64,000 bases of DNA from contig NZ_JACFQG010000002.1 of NCBI RefSeq assembly GCF_016101585.1, forward strand, positions 529,413 through 593,412, written 5' to 3'. Source of the stretch: Bifidobacterium polysaccharolyticum. Its GTDB lineage: Bacteria > Actinomycetota > Actinomycetes > Actinomycetales > Bifidobacteriaceae. Positions 1 to 7,911 of the stretch are shown piece by piece. Position numbers and translations under genes: made by a program. How positions within the stretch are numbered: the first letter of the stretch is position 1; each line of letters starts with the position of its first letter. The notes below the pieces were generated by a model. The model did no database searches and had not been told where the DNA came from. It saw only the letters and a list, made by a program, of their open reading frames with translations.

Positions 1-1
1 C

Positions 2-673
2 GGCTATGTCTGGAAGGGCGCCAACCCCTTCTTGAGCCGCGGGTTCGTGACCAACGGAGCCTACATGGCTGTCCTGCTGGCCCTCTTTGTCTTCTACTTC
101 TTCAACTTCGCCTGCGTGCCCATCTACAACGTGATCGGCGACCGCATCTACGGGATCTCCCTGAGCCAGGTCTCCCTCTGCCTGACCATCGTCTACATCG
201 TGGCCACCCTAGTGGGCTGCCTGTCCGGAGCCATCATAAACGCCATGGGACGCCTGCCCATGCTGATCCTGTCCGCCCTGCTCATGATCGCTGGAGCTGC
301 CGGTTCTGCCCTAATGCTCACCTCGGGCTTCTGGGTCCTGACCGCGCTGGCCTCGGTCTTCATCGCCGGCATCACCATGTCCTACACGCCCCTCTACGAC
401 TCCTTCTCGGCCACTTTGCCCGTGGACCAGAACGGCCGCGGCATCGGCATCGGGGATCTGATGATGAACACCTCGGCCTCCATCGGCATGGCTGTCTACA
501 GCGGACTCATGGCCAATCCCCAATTCGGGTCGCATGCTCTGGCGGGTGTAAAGACCGGCATCCAGGCCCAGGTGGCCAATATGTTCTGGGTCATGGCGCT
601 GGCCGCCCTGCTGGCCCTGATCATTGTGGCCGTCTTCCACAAGGCCATGTCAGCCAAGGCTCCCCAGGAGTAA
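2..673 (+). CDS. MFS transporter, C-terminal half (5' end outside window)
   Basis: The reading frame is open from the first bases of the window, so the 5' end of the gene lies outside it and the TTG near position 32 is not a believable start. The visible 223 residues hold about six hydrophobic membrane helices, with a short basic loop (GRLPM, in the segment that follows NAMGR) of the kind that recurs in major facilitator superfamily carriers. The end is short and hydrophilic (HKAMSAKAPQE). This matches the second six-helix bundle of an MFS permease in the cytoplasmic membrane. The residues PLYDSFSATLP and the mid-membrane asparagines would fit a sugar or drug carrier, but the substrate cannot be read from this half. 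The gene is followed by more than 800 bases without a gene. Confidence 0.8.
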   Translation, partial: GYVWKGANPFLSRGFVTNGAYMAVLLALFVFYFFNFACVPIYNVIGDRIYGISLSQVSLCLTIVYIVATLVGCLSGAIINAMGRLPMLILSALLMIAGAAGSALMLTSGFWVLTALASVFIAGITMSYTPLYDSFSATLPVDQNGRGIGIGDLMMNTSASIGMAVYSGLMANPQFGSHALAGVKTGIQAQVANMFWVMALAALLALIIVAVFHKAMSAKAPQE

Positions 674-878
674 GGCTGGTGTGACCCACACATACTTGGT
701 CGGATAGCCGCGCTGCTTGGTCCACTCTTCCTGTCCTCGGGAATGAGTCAGGCCCAGCATCGGCACCCGGCCGCTCGAACCGGGGAGGGAGCGGAGTTCG
801 GACTGCTTTCGGCAAAGTGATAGTCCCCCTCTTCCCTCAGCCGCCGAAGGCAAGAAGATCGCCGGCCCTCCCCACGGT

Positions 879-918
879 GAAGAACCCCCGTCATAGCCAT
901 AACTGACGGGGGTTCTTC
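879..918. terminator. Perfect 15-bp hairpin after the MFS gene
   Basis: Arms at 879-893 and 904-918 (gaagaacccccgtca and its reverse complement) enclose a 10-base loop. The stem is strong in either direction but lacks a clean T run, so it is a probable but unusual terminator, lying 206 bases after the MFS stop codon. Confidence 0.5.
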
Positions 919-1206
919 CATATCTTCAGTTCCTGTCTTCAATCCTGCGCCTATAGTTCAGGCCGTGCATTGAAACACAACTTTTATACAGACACCAGAG
1001 AAGAGCAATCTGAATCTGAGAATGCGGCTGCGCGGAACTTCCGATCTCGTCTTGGAGATTCGCCAAACTTGAGTCTCGGATCCAAAGAAGATAGAAGATC
1101 AACGAGCAGATGACCGGCCCAGCCAAGCATCAGGCGACCCATGTGTTGCACACGCCTGACCATCCTGTATAGGCCTTAAGGAACTCAAGCAAACCATTGG
1201 TCATGT

Positions 1207-1222
1207 GGTTTCACGTGAAACG
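1207..1222. promoter_or_regulatory. parS-like site (one mismatch at each end)
   Basis: The 16 bases ggtttcacgtgaaacg share the 14-base palindromic core of the bacterial parS consensus tgtttcacgtgaaaca and differ only at the first and last bases. ParB would be expected to bind here. The site is about 30 kb from parB and 26 kb from the next parS, to the left of the main cluster. Confidence 0.75.
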
Positions 1223-1256
1223 TCGGCGCACCAAAAGCCCCTCAAAATGAAGAGAA

Positions 1257-1340
1257 CCCGGCGGTGCGTGAACACCGCCGGGCGAGAGAGAAGAAAGGGA
1301 AATCAGTTGTCGGGCGGAGGTCAACCGCCCATCGGTTTTT
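1257..1340. terminator. Two adjacent GC-rich hairpins
   Basis: The first hairpin has arms at 1257-1266 and 1273-1282 (cccggcggtg / caccgccggg, 6-base loop). The second has arms at 1312-1317 and 1325-1330, with a run of five T at 1336-1340 on the plus strand. Read on the minus strand, the first stem is followed by a T-rich stretch. Either could stop transcription, but no gene clearly ends here. Confidence 0.4.
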
Positions 1341-1444
1341 GAGCCGACATCTATAGTAAAGAACAGCTACCTTATGGTGACGATAGCGTTATCTGAAAAT
1401 TCTCTGTGAATACAGCCAGATCAGAAGGCGGGTATAGGCCCGGT

Positions 1445-1507
1445 TAGACTGGATTCAGAATGGTTTCCCGCCAGAGGAGAGACCCTCGACCGACGAACCT
1501 AAAGGAG
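1445..1507 (+). promoter_or_regulatory. Possible dcd -10 box and ribosome binding site
   Basis: A TAGACT box at 1445-1450 resembles the -10 boxes used elsewhere in this window. A strong aaaggag sequence at 1501-1507 lies 10 bases before the dcd ATG and fixes the start. No clear -35 box is visible. Confidence 0.4.
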
Positions 1508-1517
1508 ATACCCCGGC

Positions 1518-2099
1518 ATGCTGCTCAGCGACCATGACATCCTGGATGCCTACCAGGCAGGACACCTGAATCTGGACCCGTGGACGCCGGCCATGGTTCA
1601 GCCATCCAGCGTGGACGTGCGTCTGGACCGCTACTTCCGGATCTTCAACAACCATCAGTACACCTATGTGGATCCGGCAGAGGACCAAGGTGCGCTGACC
1701 GAGCAGTTCGAAGTGCCCAAGGACGAACCCTGGATCCTACACCCCGGCGAGTTCGTTCTGGGATCCACCTGGGAGTATGTCAAGTTGGACTCCACCCTGG
1801 CCGCTCGCCTGGAGGGCAAGAGCTCCCTGGGCCGTCTGGGCATTCTGACCCACTCCACCGCCGGATTCGTCGATCCCGGCTTTGAAGGGCACATCACCCT
1901 GGAGCTGTCCAACGTGAGCACCCTTCCAGTCAAGCTCTGGCCCGGCATGAAGATTGGCCAGATGTGCTTCTTCCAGCTCTCTTCGCCCGCCCAGTACCCT
2001 TACGGCTCCAAGCACAACGGATCCCATTACCAGGGCCAGCGCGGGCCAACCCCTTCCCGCTCCTACATCAACTTCTACAAGGCCGACGTCTCGGACTGA
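1518..2099 (+). CDS. dcd: dCTP deaminase, probably bifunctional (dUMP-forming)
   Basis: This 193-residue protein has the trimeric dUTPase/deaminase fold signature. The central motif runs [18 protein letters not shown], then [16 protein letters not shown], with the catalytic glutamate in GFEGH. It deaminates dCTP in the cytoplasm, and in Actinobacteria this subgroup commonly also hydrolyses the resulting dUTP to dUMP for thymidylate synthesis. That second activity is inferred from the clade, not seen directly. The length equals that of the usual family member. The start is set by aaaggag ten bases upstream. The gene stands alone: it is separated by 844 bases from the gene before and 107 bases from the next, which has its own promoter. 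Confidence 0.96.
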   Translation: MLLSDHDILDAYQAGHLNLDPWTPAMVQPSSVDVRLDRYFRIFNNHQYTYVDPAEDQGALTEQFEVPKDEPWILHPGEFVLGSTWEYVKLDSTLAARLEGKSSLGRLGILTHSTAGFVDPGFEGHITLELSNVSTLPVKLWPGMKIGQMCFFQLSSPAQYPYGSKHNGSHYQGQRGPTPSRSYINFYKADVSD

Positions 2100-2126
2100 C
2101 TGCCAACGGCTCTCTCCGCCATCACC

Positions 2127-2157
2127 TTGACTTCGAGCACACTCGAAGGGGTATAGC
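2127..2157 (+). promoter_or_regulatory. MerR-type promoter with 19-bp spacer and dyad operator
   Basis: A TTGACT -35 box (2127-2132) and a TATAGC -10 box (2152-2157) are separated by 19 bp rather than 17. Between them lies a dyad, cttcgag (2131-2137) and ctcgaag (2142-2148). This over-long spacer with an internal dyad is the hallmark of promoters that MerR-family activators untwist. No merR gene is present in the window. Confidence 0.75.
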
Positions 2158-2206
2158 TGAAACTGCCGGAATGACCCGGCCAAGATGATGGCAAGGAGAC
2201 TAACTC

Positions 2207-2971
2207 ATGGCAATCAAACAAACAGCGGGCCACGACCGGCTCGGTCGGTTCGCACCGCAATTCGCCCACCTCAACGATGATGTGCTCTTCGGCCAGGTCT
2301 GGTCCCGCGAGGACGAACTTTCGGCTCGGGACCGCAGCATGATCACCTGTGCAGGTCTGATGAGCATGGGACTCTTCCCCCAGCTGAAGAGCCATATGGC
2401 CATGGCCAAGGGCAATGGCGTCACCCGCACTGAAATGGTGGCACTGATCACCCACCTGGCCTTCTATGCGGGCTGGCCCAAGGCATGGTCGGCTTTCGAC
2501 CTGGCCAAGGAGGTCTACGGTGAGGGCGACCGTGACGACGAGAGCCAGGAAACCCCTGCAACAGCAACTGGAACCGAGCCGGATTCAGGGCCCTATCCCT
2601 TGGGAGATTCGGCTGACGGACGCAACTTCACCGGTCATGTCTGGTTGCACCGACTGACTGATTCGGACGCAGAATGCTCCGCCAGCAATGTGACCTTCGC
2701 ACCCGGGTGCGTCAACCGTTGGCACACCCACCCGCACGGCCAGCTGCTGATCGTCACCGCCGGGCAGGGGTGGGAGCAGGAGGAAGGCCATCAGCCCCGC
2801 AGGCTGGAACCCGGCGACGTGGTCTTCTGCCCGGCAGGCGTCAGACACTGGCATGGGGCCTCGGCCCGGTCATCCATGGCCCACATCGCCGTTACCCCGG
2901 CCTCAAGCGGACAGTCTCCGGTCGAGTGGATGGAGTTCCCAGATCCCGATCAGGTGTCCGCTCTGGGGTGA
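2207..2971 (+). CDS. Carboxymuconolactone decarboxylase-family protein fused to a cupin domain
   Basis: The 254-residue product has two domains. Residues about 5-105 resemble the carboxymuconolactone decarboxylase/AhpD-like helical family (RDRSMITCAGLMSMG, then THLAFYAGWPKAWSAF). After a polar linker of about 30 residues, about 140-245 form a small cupin with the metal-binding set WHTHPH and PAGVRHWHG. In related stand-alone pairs such proteins are linked to quinone or peroxide detoxification or to decarboxylation, but no substrate can be given here. The CxxC of AhpD-type peroxidases is absent, so a thiol peroxidase role is unlikely. The start follows an aaggag-like site, and the gene lies behind a MerR-type promoter, which suggests induction by a redox or electrophile stress. 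It is monocistronic. Confidence 0.8.
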   Translation: MAIKQTAGHDRLGRFAPQFAHLNDDVLFGQVWSREDELSARDRSMITCAGLMSMGLFPQLKSHMAMAKGNGVTRTEMVALITHLAFYAGWPKAWSAFDLAKEVYGEGDRDDESQETPATATGTEPDSGPYPLGDSADGRNFTGHVWLHRLTDSDAECSASNVTFAPGCVNRWHTHPHGQLLIVTAGQGWEQEEGHQPRRLEPGDVVFCPAGVRHWHGASARSSMAHIAVTPASSGQSPVEWMEFPDPDQVSALG

Positions 2972-3051
2972 CTCACACGGCCTGATTACAGCGTGTCTTC
3001 GCCCTGCAGATATTGAGGCCGACAGACAGCTAACCAGTTCCCGCCTGCCTT

Positions 3052-3057
3052 TACACT
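3052..3057 (+). promoter_or_regulatory. -10 box for leaderless rlmB mRNA
   Basis: TACACT ends exactly six bases before the rlmB ATG at 3064, and no Shine-Dalgarno sequence is present. Transcription would start at or next to the A of the start codon. No good -35 box is seen. Confidence 0.6.
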
Positions 3058-3063
3058 GAAGAC

Positions 3064-4056
3064 ATGGCTAACAAGAAAGGCCCGACCAAGGGTTCGGGCG
3101 GCAAGCACCGCAACAAACTGCGCGGCCGGGGACCTACCCCCAAGGCTGAGGATCGCGTCTACCACAAGGCCTACAAGGCCCGACAGGTGGCCCAGCGCAG
3201 GCAGGCGGCAGATCCACGTCTGGCAGCCCGCCGCCGGGCCGACCGATTCACCTCCGATTCCGATGATCTGGTCATCGGCCGCAACGCAGTCCTGGAAGCC
3301 CTGCGCGTAGGAGTCCCGGCCAGCCAGCTCTATCTGGCCGCCCGGATGGACCATGACGACAGGACCAGAGAAATCGTACGACTGGCTGGACAGGAGGGAC
3401 TCAACCTGCTGGAAGCCGACCGTCTGGAGATGAACCGCATCGCCCGGTCCAGCAACCACCAGGGCGTAGTCCTCAAGGTGCAGCCCTACCAGTACGCCTC
3501 CCTGCAGAGCCTGGTCGACAGGGCCGAGAAGCACGCGGCTGCCCTGGAAGGAGCCGATCAGGCGACCAAGGTTGCCGCCCGTCCGCTGTTCATCGCCCTG
3601 GATGGGGTCACTGACCCGCAAAATCTCGGGGCCGTGATCCGTTCAGCAGCGGCCTTCGGCGCCTCGGGTGTGGTTCTGCCCGAGCGACGCAGCGCCTCGG
3701 TCACAGCTGCAGCCTGGAAGGTGTCTGCCGGAGCCGCCGCCCATCTGCCCGTGGCCCGCGTGGTCAATCTGACCAAGGCCATCCAAGGGCTCAAGGAGCG
3801 CGGCTACTACGCGGTTGGCCTGGACGGCGCAGGCACCACCACAGTAGGCGAGACAGGCTTCGAGACCGATCCGCTGGTGGTGGTCCTGGGCTCCGAGGGC
3901 AAGGGGCTGAGCCGCCTGGTCCGCGAGAACTGTGACGCCCTGGCCTCCATCCCCATTTCCAGCTCGGTGGAATCCCTGAACGCCTCGGTTGCAGCCGGCA
4001 TCAGCCTCTACGCCGTAGCCATGGCACGCCGACGGTCCGCCCGCCAAGCGAAATAG
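3064..4056 (+). CDS. rlmB: 23S rRNA 2'-O-methyltransferase, RlmB/TrmH (SPOUT) family
   Basis: This 330-residue protein has a basic N-terminal tail of about 70 residues, a substrate-binding domain (VIGRNAVLEALRVGVP), and a C-terminal SPOUT methyltransferase core. The three SpoU motifs are visible: NLGAVIRSAAAFG, VLGSEGKGLSRLVRENCD and SVESLNASVAAGISLY. The family methylates the 2'-OH of a conserved guanosine in 23S rRNA (G2251 in E. coli) using S-adenosylmethionine. The highly basic tail is common in actinobacterial members and probably contacts RNA. Which base is modified in this organism is inferred from the family. It is transcribed alone, apparently as a leaderless message, and ends against the convergent gene at 4160 with a shared hairpin between. 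Confidence 0.9.
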   Translation: MANKKGPTKGSGGKHRNKLRGRGPTPKAEDRVYHKAYKARQVAQRRQAADPRLAARRRADRFTSDSDDLVIGRNAVLEALRVGVPASQLYLAARMDHDDRTREIVRLAGQEGLNLLEADRLEMNRIARSSNHQGVVLKVQPYQYASLQSLVDRAEKHAAALEGADQATKVAARPLFIALDGVTDPQNLGAVIRSAAAFGASGVVLPERRSASVTAAAWKVSAGAAAHLPVARVVNLTKAIQGLKERGYYAVGLDGAGTTTVGETGFETDPLVVVLGSEGKGLSRLVRENCDALASIPISSSVESLNASVAAGISLYAVAMARRRSARQAK

Positions 4057-4112
4057 CCCCAGGCAGGCACCGGCAATCTGAAGACAGACAAGCCAAGCGG
4101 CAACAGCCTGCG

Positions 4113-4147
4113 TGCGGCAACCGGTCTGCAGCAGACTGGTTGCCGCA
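4113..4147. terminator. Bidirectional hairpin between convergent genes
   Basis: Arms 4113-4127 and 4133-4147 form a 15-bp stem with one G-T pair around a five-base loop. It sits between the ends of rlmB and the minus-strand gene that ends at 4160, so it can serve both. T runs are lacking on both sides. Confidence 0.6.
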
Positions 4148-4159
4148 CAGACCAAAGAA

Positions 4160-5836
4160 TCAGCTGGAAGCCCAGACTGCATCGTCCTGATCGTCCTGGT
4201 CGGCAGCCGCATCCAGGCTGCCAGGGGCATAGACCGATCTCAGCGAGCTTCGGCCGCCATTCGCGTCCTCAAAGGCCGGCTGCGACGACACCTCCTCGAC
4301 AGCCCGGTCACGGTCCGTCTGGGTGCCTGCTCCGTTCTGGCCTCCAGCGTTGGTTTGGCCAGTCACCCCACTGTCGGCTGCGTCTTGGCCTTCCACTTCA
4401 TGTCCATTCGCATCCTTGTCGGTCCGATCGCGGTCGGCTTGCTCACCTTGACCGGCCTGGGCATGGCCGCCCTGCCAATTCATCTCGTCGTCGACCACCC
4501 CGGCATCGGCCTCTTCGTTGATGGTCTTCATGTCCTCGGAATCCAGCCGGTACTCGGGCAGGGACTCGCTGATATAGCTCTGCACGGCCTCGGCCATGGG
4601 CACATCGTGGCCGGCCTTCTCGGCCATCAGCCAGCGGTGGGTCAGCACCTCATGGAAGAACTGGGCCGGTTCGATCTGCGAACGATATTCCGGCGGGATC
4701 ATGCGCACAGTAGGCTCGAAGACCTCGCGCATCCAGTCGGTGGCCACGATTTCCAAGTCCTCGCCCTGACGCCAGGTGGAGGCACGATAGGCATCCAAAT
4801 CATTGAGCAGCCGCCGGGCCTGGTTCTCCTGCACGTCCAGACCAGTCAGCCGCAGCAGCTTGCGGGAGGCGTAGCCGGCATCGACCACCCTGGGCCGAAC
4901 CAGCACCCGGTTGCCGCCCTCCTCGGTCTTCATCTCCAGTTCGTCCACGTCGAAGCCCAGATCATTGAGCCGGTTGACGCGGCGCTCGATCTTCCACATC
5001 TCATCCGGGTCGAAGCTGTCCACGTCCGTCAAGGCGCTCCAGAGGGAGTGATAGCGGTCTACCAGCCGGTTGCCCACGCCGACCTCGTCCACCTCACCGG
5101 CCAGCAGGTTGCCGGAATCCAGATCCATGAGCTCACCGATGATGTTGGTCCTGGCCAGGTCGATGTCGTATTCGCGCTGCCCATCTGTCAGGCTGGGATG
5201 CAGATCGCCGGTTTCGGCATCGACCAGGAAGGCCGAGAAGGCATCGGCATCGCGTAGGAAGAGCACGTTGGACAGGGAAACATCGCCCCAGTAGAAACCG
5301 GCCAGATGGAGTCTCACCAGAAGGACCGCCAGGGCATCGATGAGACGCTCGGCCGTGTCCGGGCGCAGATTGCGGGCGAATAGGGCACGGTAGGGCAGTG
5401 AGAACTTCAGGTGCTGGGTGACCAGCATGGCCTCAAGAGGCTCGCCCTCGCGGGTGTGCCGACCGGTGACCACGGCGATGGGATTGACCGTAGGCAGCTC
5501 CAGTTTTTGCAGCTTGCGCAGGAGCTCATACTCACGCTCGGCCACTCGCTGGGTGATCTCCTTCATGGCGTAGACATCGTCGCCCACGTGGACAAAGCGC
5601 ACCACGTGCCGGGAGATGCCCCTGGGCAGGTTGGCCAGCAGATCCCGGGGCCAGGTGGCCAGCGGCCGCTCCCAGGGCAGGGTAAACATCCTGGGGTTGG
5701 AGCTGGTGGCCGTGATGTGCAGGGCAGCCGGCTCCTGCTCGGAGGAGGGGTCGGCCGTGGTCTTTATCGAGGTGGCTTTCATGGCGCGAGGGTCCAGAGA
5801 GGAGGCCGTCGCCCGGTTGATATTCACGCTAGTCAT
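4160..5836 (-). CDS. DUF4032 family protein with a kinase-like fold
   Basis: The product has about 558 residues from the chosen ATG at 5836; in-frame ATGs at 5848 and 5863 are alternatives, and a hairpin just upstream makes longer forms unlikely. The middle has features of a lipopolysaccharide-kinase-like or protein-kinase-like fold: VYAMKEITQRVAERE, the catalytic-loop-like GFYWGDVSLSNVLF and the metal-binding-like FLVDAETGDLH. DUF4032 follows in the second half. The last 110 residues are rich in Asp, Gly, Gln and Asn and look disordered. The protein is soluble and has no known substrate. It follows the sugar ATPase gene msiK on the same strand with a hairpin in between. The kinase activity is inferred only from the motifs. 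Confidence 0.8.
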   Translation of the reverse strand: MTSVNINRATASSLDPRAMKATSIKTTADPSSEQEPAALHITATSSNPRMFTLPWERPLATWPRDLLANLPRGISRHVVRFVHVGDDVYAMKEITQRVAEREYELLRKLQKLELPTVNPIAVVTGRHTREGEPLEAMLVTQHLKFSLPYRALFARNLRPDTAERLIDALAVLLVRLHLAGFYWGDVSLSNVLFLRDADAFSAFLVDAETGDLHPSLTDGQREYDIDLARTNIIGELMDLDSGNLLAGEVDEVGVGNRLVDRYHSLWSALTDVDSFDPDEMWKIERRVNRLNDLGFDVDELEMKTEEGGNRVLVRPRVVDAGYASRKLLRLTGLDVQENQARRLLNDLDAYRASTWRQGEDLEIVATDWMREVFEPTVRMIPPEYRSQIEPAQFFHEVLTHRWLMAEKAGHDVPMAEAVQSYISESLPEYRLDSEDMKTINEEADAGVVDDEMNWQGGHAQAGQGEQADRDRTDKDANGHEVEGQDAADSGVTGQTNAGGQNGAGTQTDRDRAVEEVSSQPAFEDANGGRSSLRSVYAPGSLDAAADQDDQDDAVWASS

Positions 5837-5875
5837 ACTTCCATCCATCCCATCGCCGCCCATCCTATACGGGAA

Positions 5876-5906
5876 GAGCCCCGCACGGATGTGCCGCGCG
5901 GGGCTC
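5876..5906 (-). terminator. Hairpin after msiK
   Basis: Nine-base arms at 5876-5884 and 5898-5906 (gagccccgc / gcggggctc) lie about 100 bases after the msiK stop codon and just before the next minus-strand gene. The stem is followed by a short pyrimidine stretch, so this is probably a partial terminator. Confidence 0.5.
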
Positions 5907-6008
5907 CTGGTCACCCGGTCAACAAGGAAAGGAGATGATATCAATGATCGACACGGGCCCTGCGGGTCGGCGGGAAACCGTGGCCGAACCACAGGGTCAC
6001 AGAAAGGC

Positions 6009-7136
6009 TCAGTTCAGCCGCAGCTCACTGGCCGGGGAGAACAGGTGCATCTTTTCAGGATCGATGTGGATCTTGACCACGTCGCCCACCTTGGGCAGGT
6101 CGCGCGGGTTGACACGGATGGTGGTCAGCTTGTTCTGGTCAGACATGACGGTGGCCTGCTCAGCCACGCTGTTGTCGGTCAGAATGTTGCCATAGATGTA
6201 GCCGTCGGAGCCCAGATCCTCCACGTTGGCTACCTTCAGGGAGAAGGCATCCGGTTCGGAGGGACTGGCCAGACTGGCGTTCTCGGGACGGAAGCCGACG
6301 ACGATCTTGCCCTGATCCTCGGGGGTCAGCTTGTCGACGGCCTCGCGCGGCAGGCTGATGGTGTCCTCACCGATCTTGGCCTGGCCGTTGACCACGGGGT
6401 GGATGTTGATGTTCATGGAGGGCGAGCCGATGAAGCCGGCCACGAAGACATTCTCGGGCCGATCATAGAGCTCGGTAGGCGCGCCCACCTGCTGCAGGAC
6501 GCCCAGCTTGATGACGGCGATCCTGTCGCCCATGGTCAGAGCCTCTGTCTGATCGTGGGTCACATACAGGGTGGTGACGTTGAGCTGACGCTGCAGAGCA
6601 GCGATCTGGGTACGGGTCTGGACACGCAGCTTGGCGTCCAGGTTGGACAGAGGCTCATCCATCAGGAAGACCTTGGGCTGACGCACAATAGCGCGGCCCA
6701 TGGCCACACGCTGACGCTGACCACCGGACAGAGCCTTGGGCTTGCGGTCCAGGTACTCGGTCAGATCCAGCACCTCGGCGGCCTTCTCCACCCGCTGGCG
6801 AATCTGGTCCTTGGGGGTGCCAGCGATCTTCAGGGCGAAGCCCATGTTGTCGGCCACGGTCATGTGGGGGTAAAGTGCGTAGTTCTGGAAGACCATGGCG
6901 ATGTCGCGGTCCTTGGGCTGCATGGTCGTCACGTCCCTGTCGCCAATCATGATGCGTCCCTTGTTGACCTCCTCCAGGCCGGCCAGCATGCGCAGGGTGG
7001 TGGACTTTCCGCAGCCGGAAGGCCCTACCAGAACAAGGAATTCACCGTCTTTGATGTCCAGACTGAGGTCACTGACCGAGGGCTCATCGTTGCCCGGGTA
7101 GATACGAGTGACGTGGTCGAATACCACTTCTGCCAT
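6009..7136 (-). CDS. msiK: Sugar ABC transporter ATPase, MsiK/UgpC type
   Basis: This 375-residue ATPase has Walker A GPSGCGKST near residue 39, the Q-loop FQNYALYPHMTV, the signature LSGGQRQRVAMGRAI, Walker B VFLMDEPLSNLDAKLR and the switch His in YVTHDQTEA. A C-terminal TOBE/OB regulatory domain of about 130 residues follows (VGFRPENASL). It powers carbohydrate uptake across the membrane. No permease or binding protein gene is nearby, which fits the actinobacterial habit of one shared ATPase, MsiK, serving several sugar importers encoded elsewhere. That role is inferred from the isolated position. The ATG follows an aaaggatg site. A 12-bp palindrome lies about 95 bases upstream. Confidence 0.9.
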   Translation of the reverse strand: MAEVVFDHVTRIYPGNDEPSVSDLSLDIKDGEFLVLVGPSGCGKSTTLRMLAGLEEVNKGRIMIGDRDVTTMQPKDRDIAMVFQNYALYPHMTVADNMGFALKIAGTPKDQIRQRVEKAAEVLDLTEYLDRKPKALSGGQRQRVAMGRAIVRQPKVFLMDEPLSNLDAKLRVQTRTQIAALQRQLNVTTLYVTHDQTEALTMGDRIAVIKLGVLQQVGAPTELYDRPENVFVAGFIGSPSMNINIHPVVNGQAKIGEDTISLPREAVDKLTPEDQGKIVVGFRPENASLASPSEPDAFSLKVANVEDLGSDGYIYGNILTDNSVAEQATVMSDQNKLTTIRVNPRDLPKVGDVVKIHIDPEKMHLFSPASELRLN

Positions 7137-7231
7137 TGTTCATCCTTTCATCGGCAGGTACGTGCCGAACGATCCGTAGTGAAGGGTTGATTTTCACTGT
7201 GGTTTCCGTCCCGGGGTCAACACCGACATCG

Positions 7232-7243
7232 GCATGGCCATGC
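7232..7243. promoter_or_regulatory. 12-bp palindrome upstream of msiK
   Basis: The sequence gcatggccatgc is a perfect palindrome. On the minus strand it lies just upstream of a TTGACC that could be a -35 box, in the 5' region of msiK. It could be an operator for a sugar-responsive regulator, but no regulator is encoded nearby. Confidence 0.3.
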
Positions 7244-7340
7244 GACGGTTTTCTATTTTGTGGTTAAGAGAAACTCTCCCTTGAGCCAGTGCCCACTATA
7301 CACCAAGGTCTGAATTCGACGTGCAAACCCTTGCCGAGAC

Positions 7341-7739
7341 TCAATCCTTGGGCTTGTCGGAATCCTCAGAGCCGCGCTCGAAGACCGTCCTGGCCACGTT
7401 GATCGCGTTGATGACCCTGGGAAATCCCACGTATGGAGCACATTGGAGTATGGCTTCGACCACGGCCGCCTTGCTCAGCCCCACATTCAGGGCTCCCTGT
7501 ATGTGAACAGTCAGCTGTGGAACCGTGTCACCCTGCGTCACCAGACTGCCTATAGTGACCAGCTCACGCTGCTGAAGATCGAGTCCTTTTCTGGTGTATA
7601 TGTCACCAAAGGCGAATTCGACAATCCAACGGCCAAGGTCCGGCGCTATATCCTGAAGGGAGTCGATGACAGCCTGACCTCCCTTGCCGTCAATAGCGGC
7701 CAAGGCCTCGGATCCCTTTTCAAAGCGCGAAGCTTCCAC
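7341..7739 (-). CDS. Carboxymuconolactone decarboxylase family protein (stand-alone)
   Basis: From the GTG at 7739 the product has 132 residues, the normal size for this family. A good ribosome binding site (agaagggg) precedes that GTG, while the longer open frame upstream adds a Cys/Arg-rich stretch unlike the family. The core matches the gamma-carboxymuconolactone decarboxylase type: DLQQRELVTIGSLVTQGD, then LTVHIQGALNVGLSKAAVV and AILQCAPYVGFPRVINA. The single conserved-type Cys and His are in the expected regions, but there is no CxxC peroxidase motif. The function is probably a small oxidoreductase or lactone-decarboxylase-like enzyme; the substrate is unknown. It is divergent from the kinase gene at 7912 and lies upstream of msiK on the same strand, 204 bases away. 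Confidence 0.8.
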   Translation of the reverse strand: MEASRFEKGSEALAAIDGKGGQAVIDSLQDIAPDLGRWIVEFAFGDIYTRKGLDLQQRELVTIGSLVTQGDTVPQLTVHIQGALNVGLSKAAVVEAILQCAPYVGFPRVINAINVARTVFERGSEDSDKPKD

Positions 7740-7911
7740 GGAAGCCCCTTCTTTCTGTTGTTTTGTATATTTTCCCGCCGAGAATATTGTATCAACGCCT
7801 GTTTGCTCATTATGCCGTCGGCAGTCGAGCCATCTGAGGCAATCTCGGACGCGGCGAAACAGCAGAGGTCGCAATCAGATGCTTTTCAACCAGTCGGGGC
7901 ACAATGGAGAT

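Larger units (their letters stand above)
674..1517. other. Long non-coding stretch between the MFS gene and dcd
   Basis: No convincing coding region is present on either strand. The stretch holds a 15-bp perfect inverted repeat, a near-perfect parS site, two GC-rich hairpins and the presumed dcd promoter, all listed separately. A short open frame on the minus strand near 650-853 has no ribosome binding site and no recognisable motif. Confidence 0.6.

Noticed and set aside
650..853. Minus-strand frame that ends in a hydrophobic stretch (YPTKYVWVTPALLL)
   Set aside because: It has no upstream start signal, overlaps the transporter end and has no known family.
5616..7190. Plus-strand open frame of 524 codons opposite msiK and the DUF4032 gene
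   Set aside because: It has no recognisable domain, while the minus-strand products match families.
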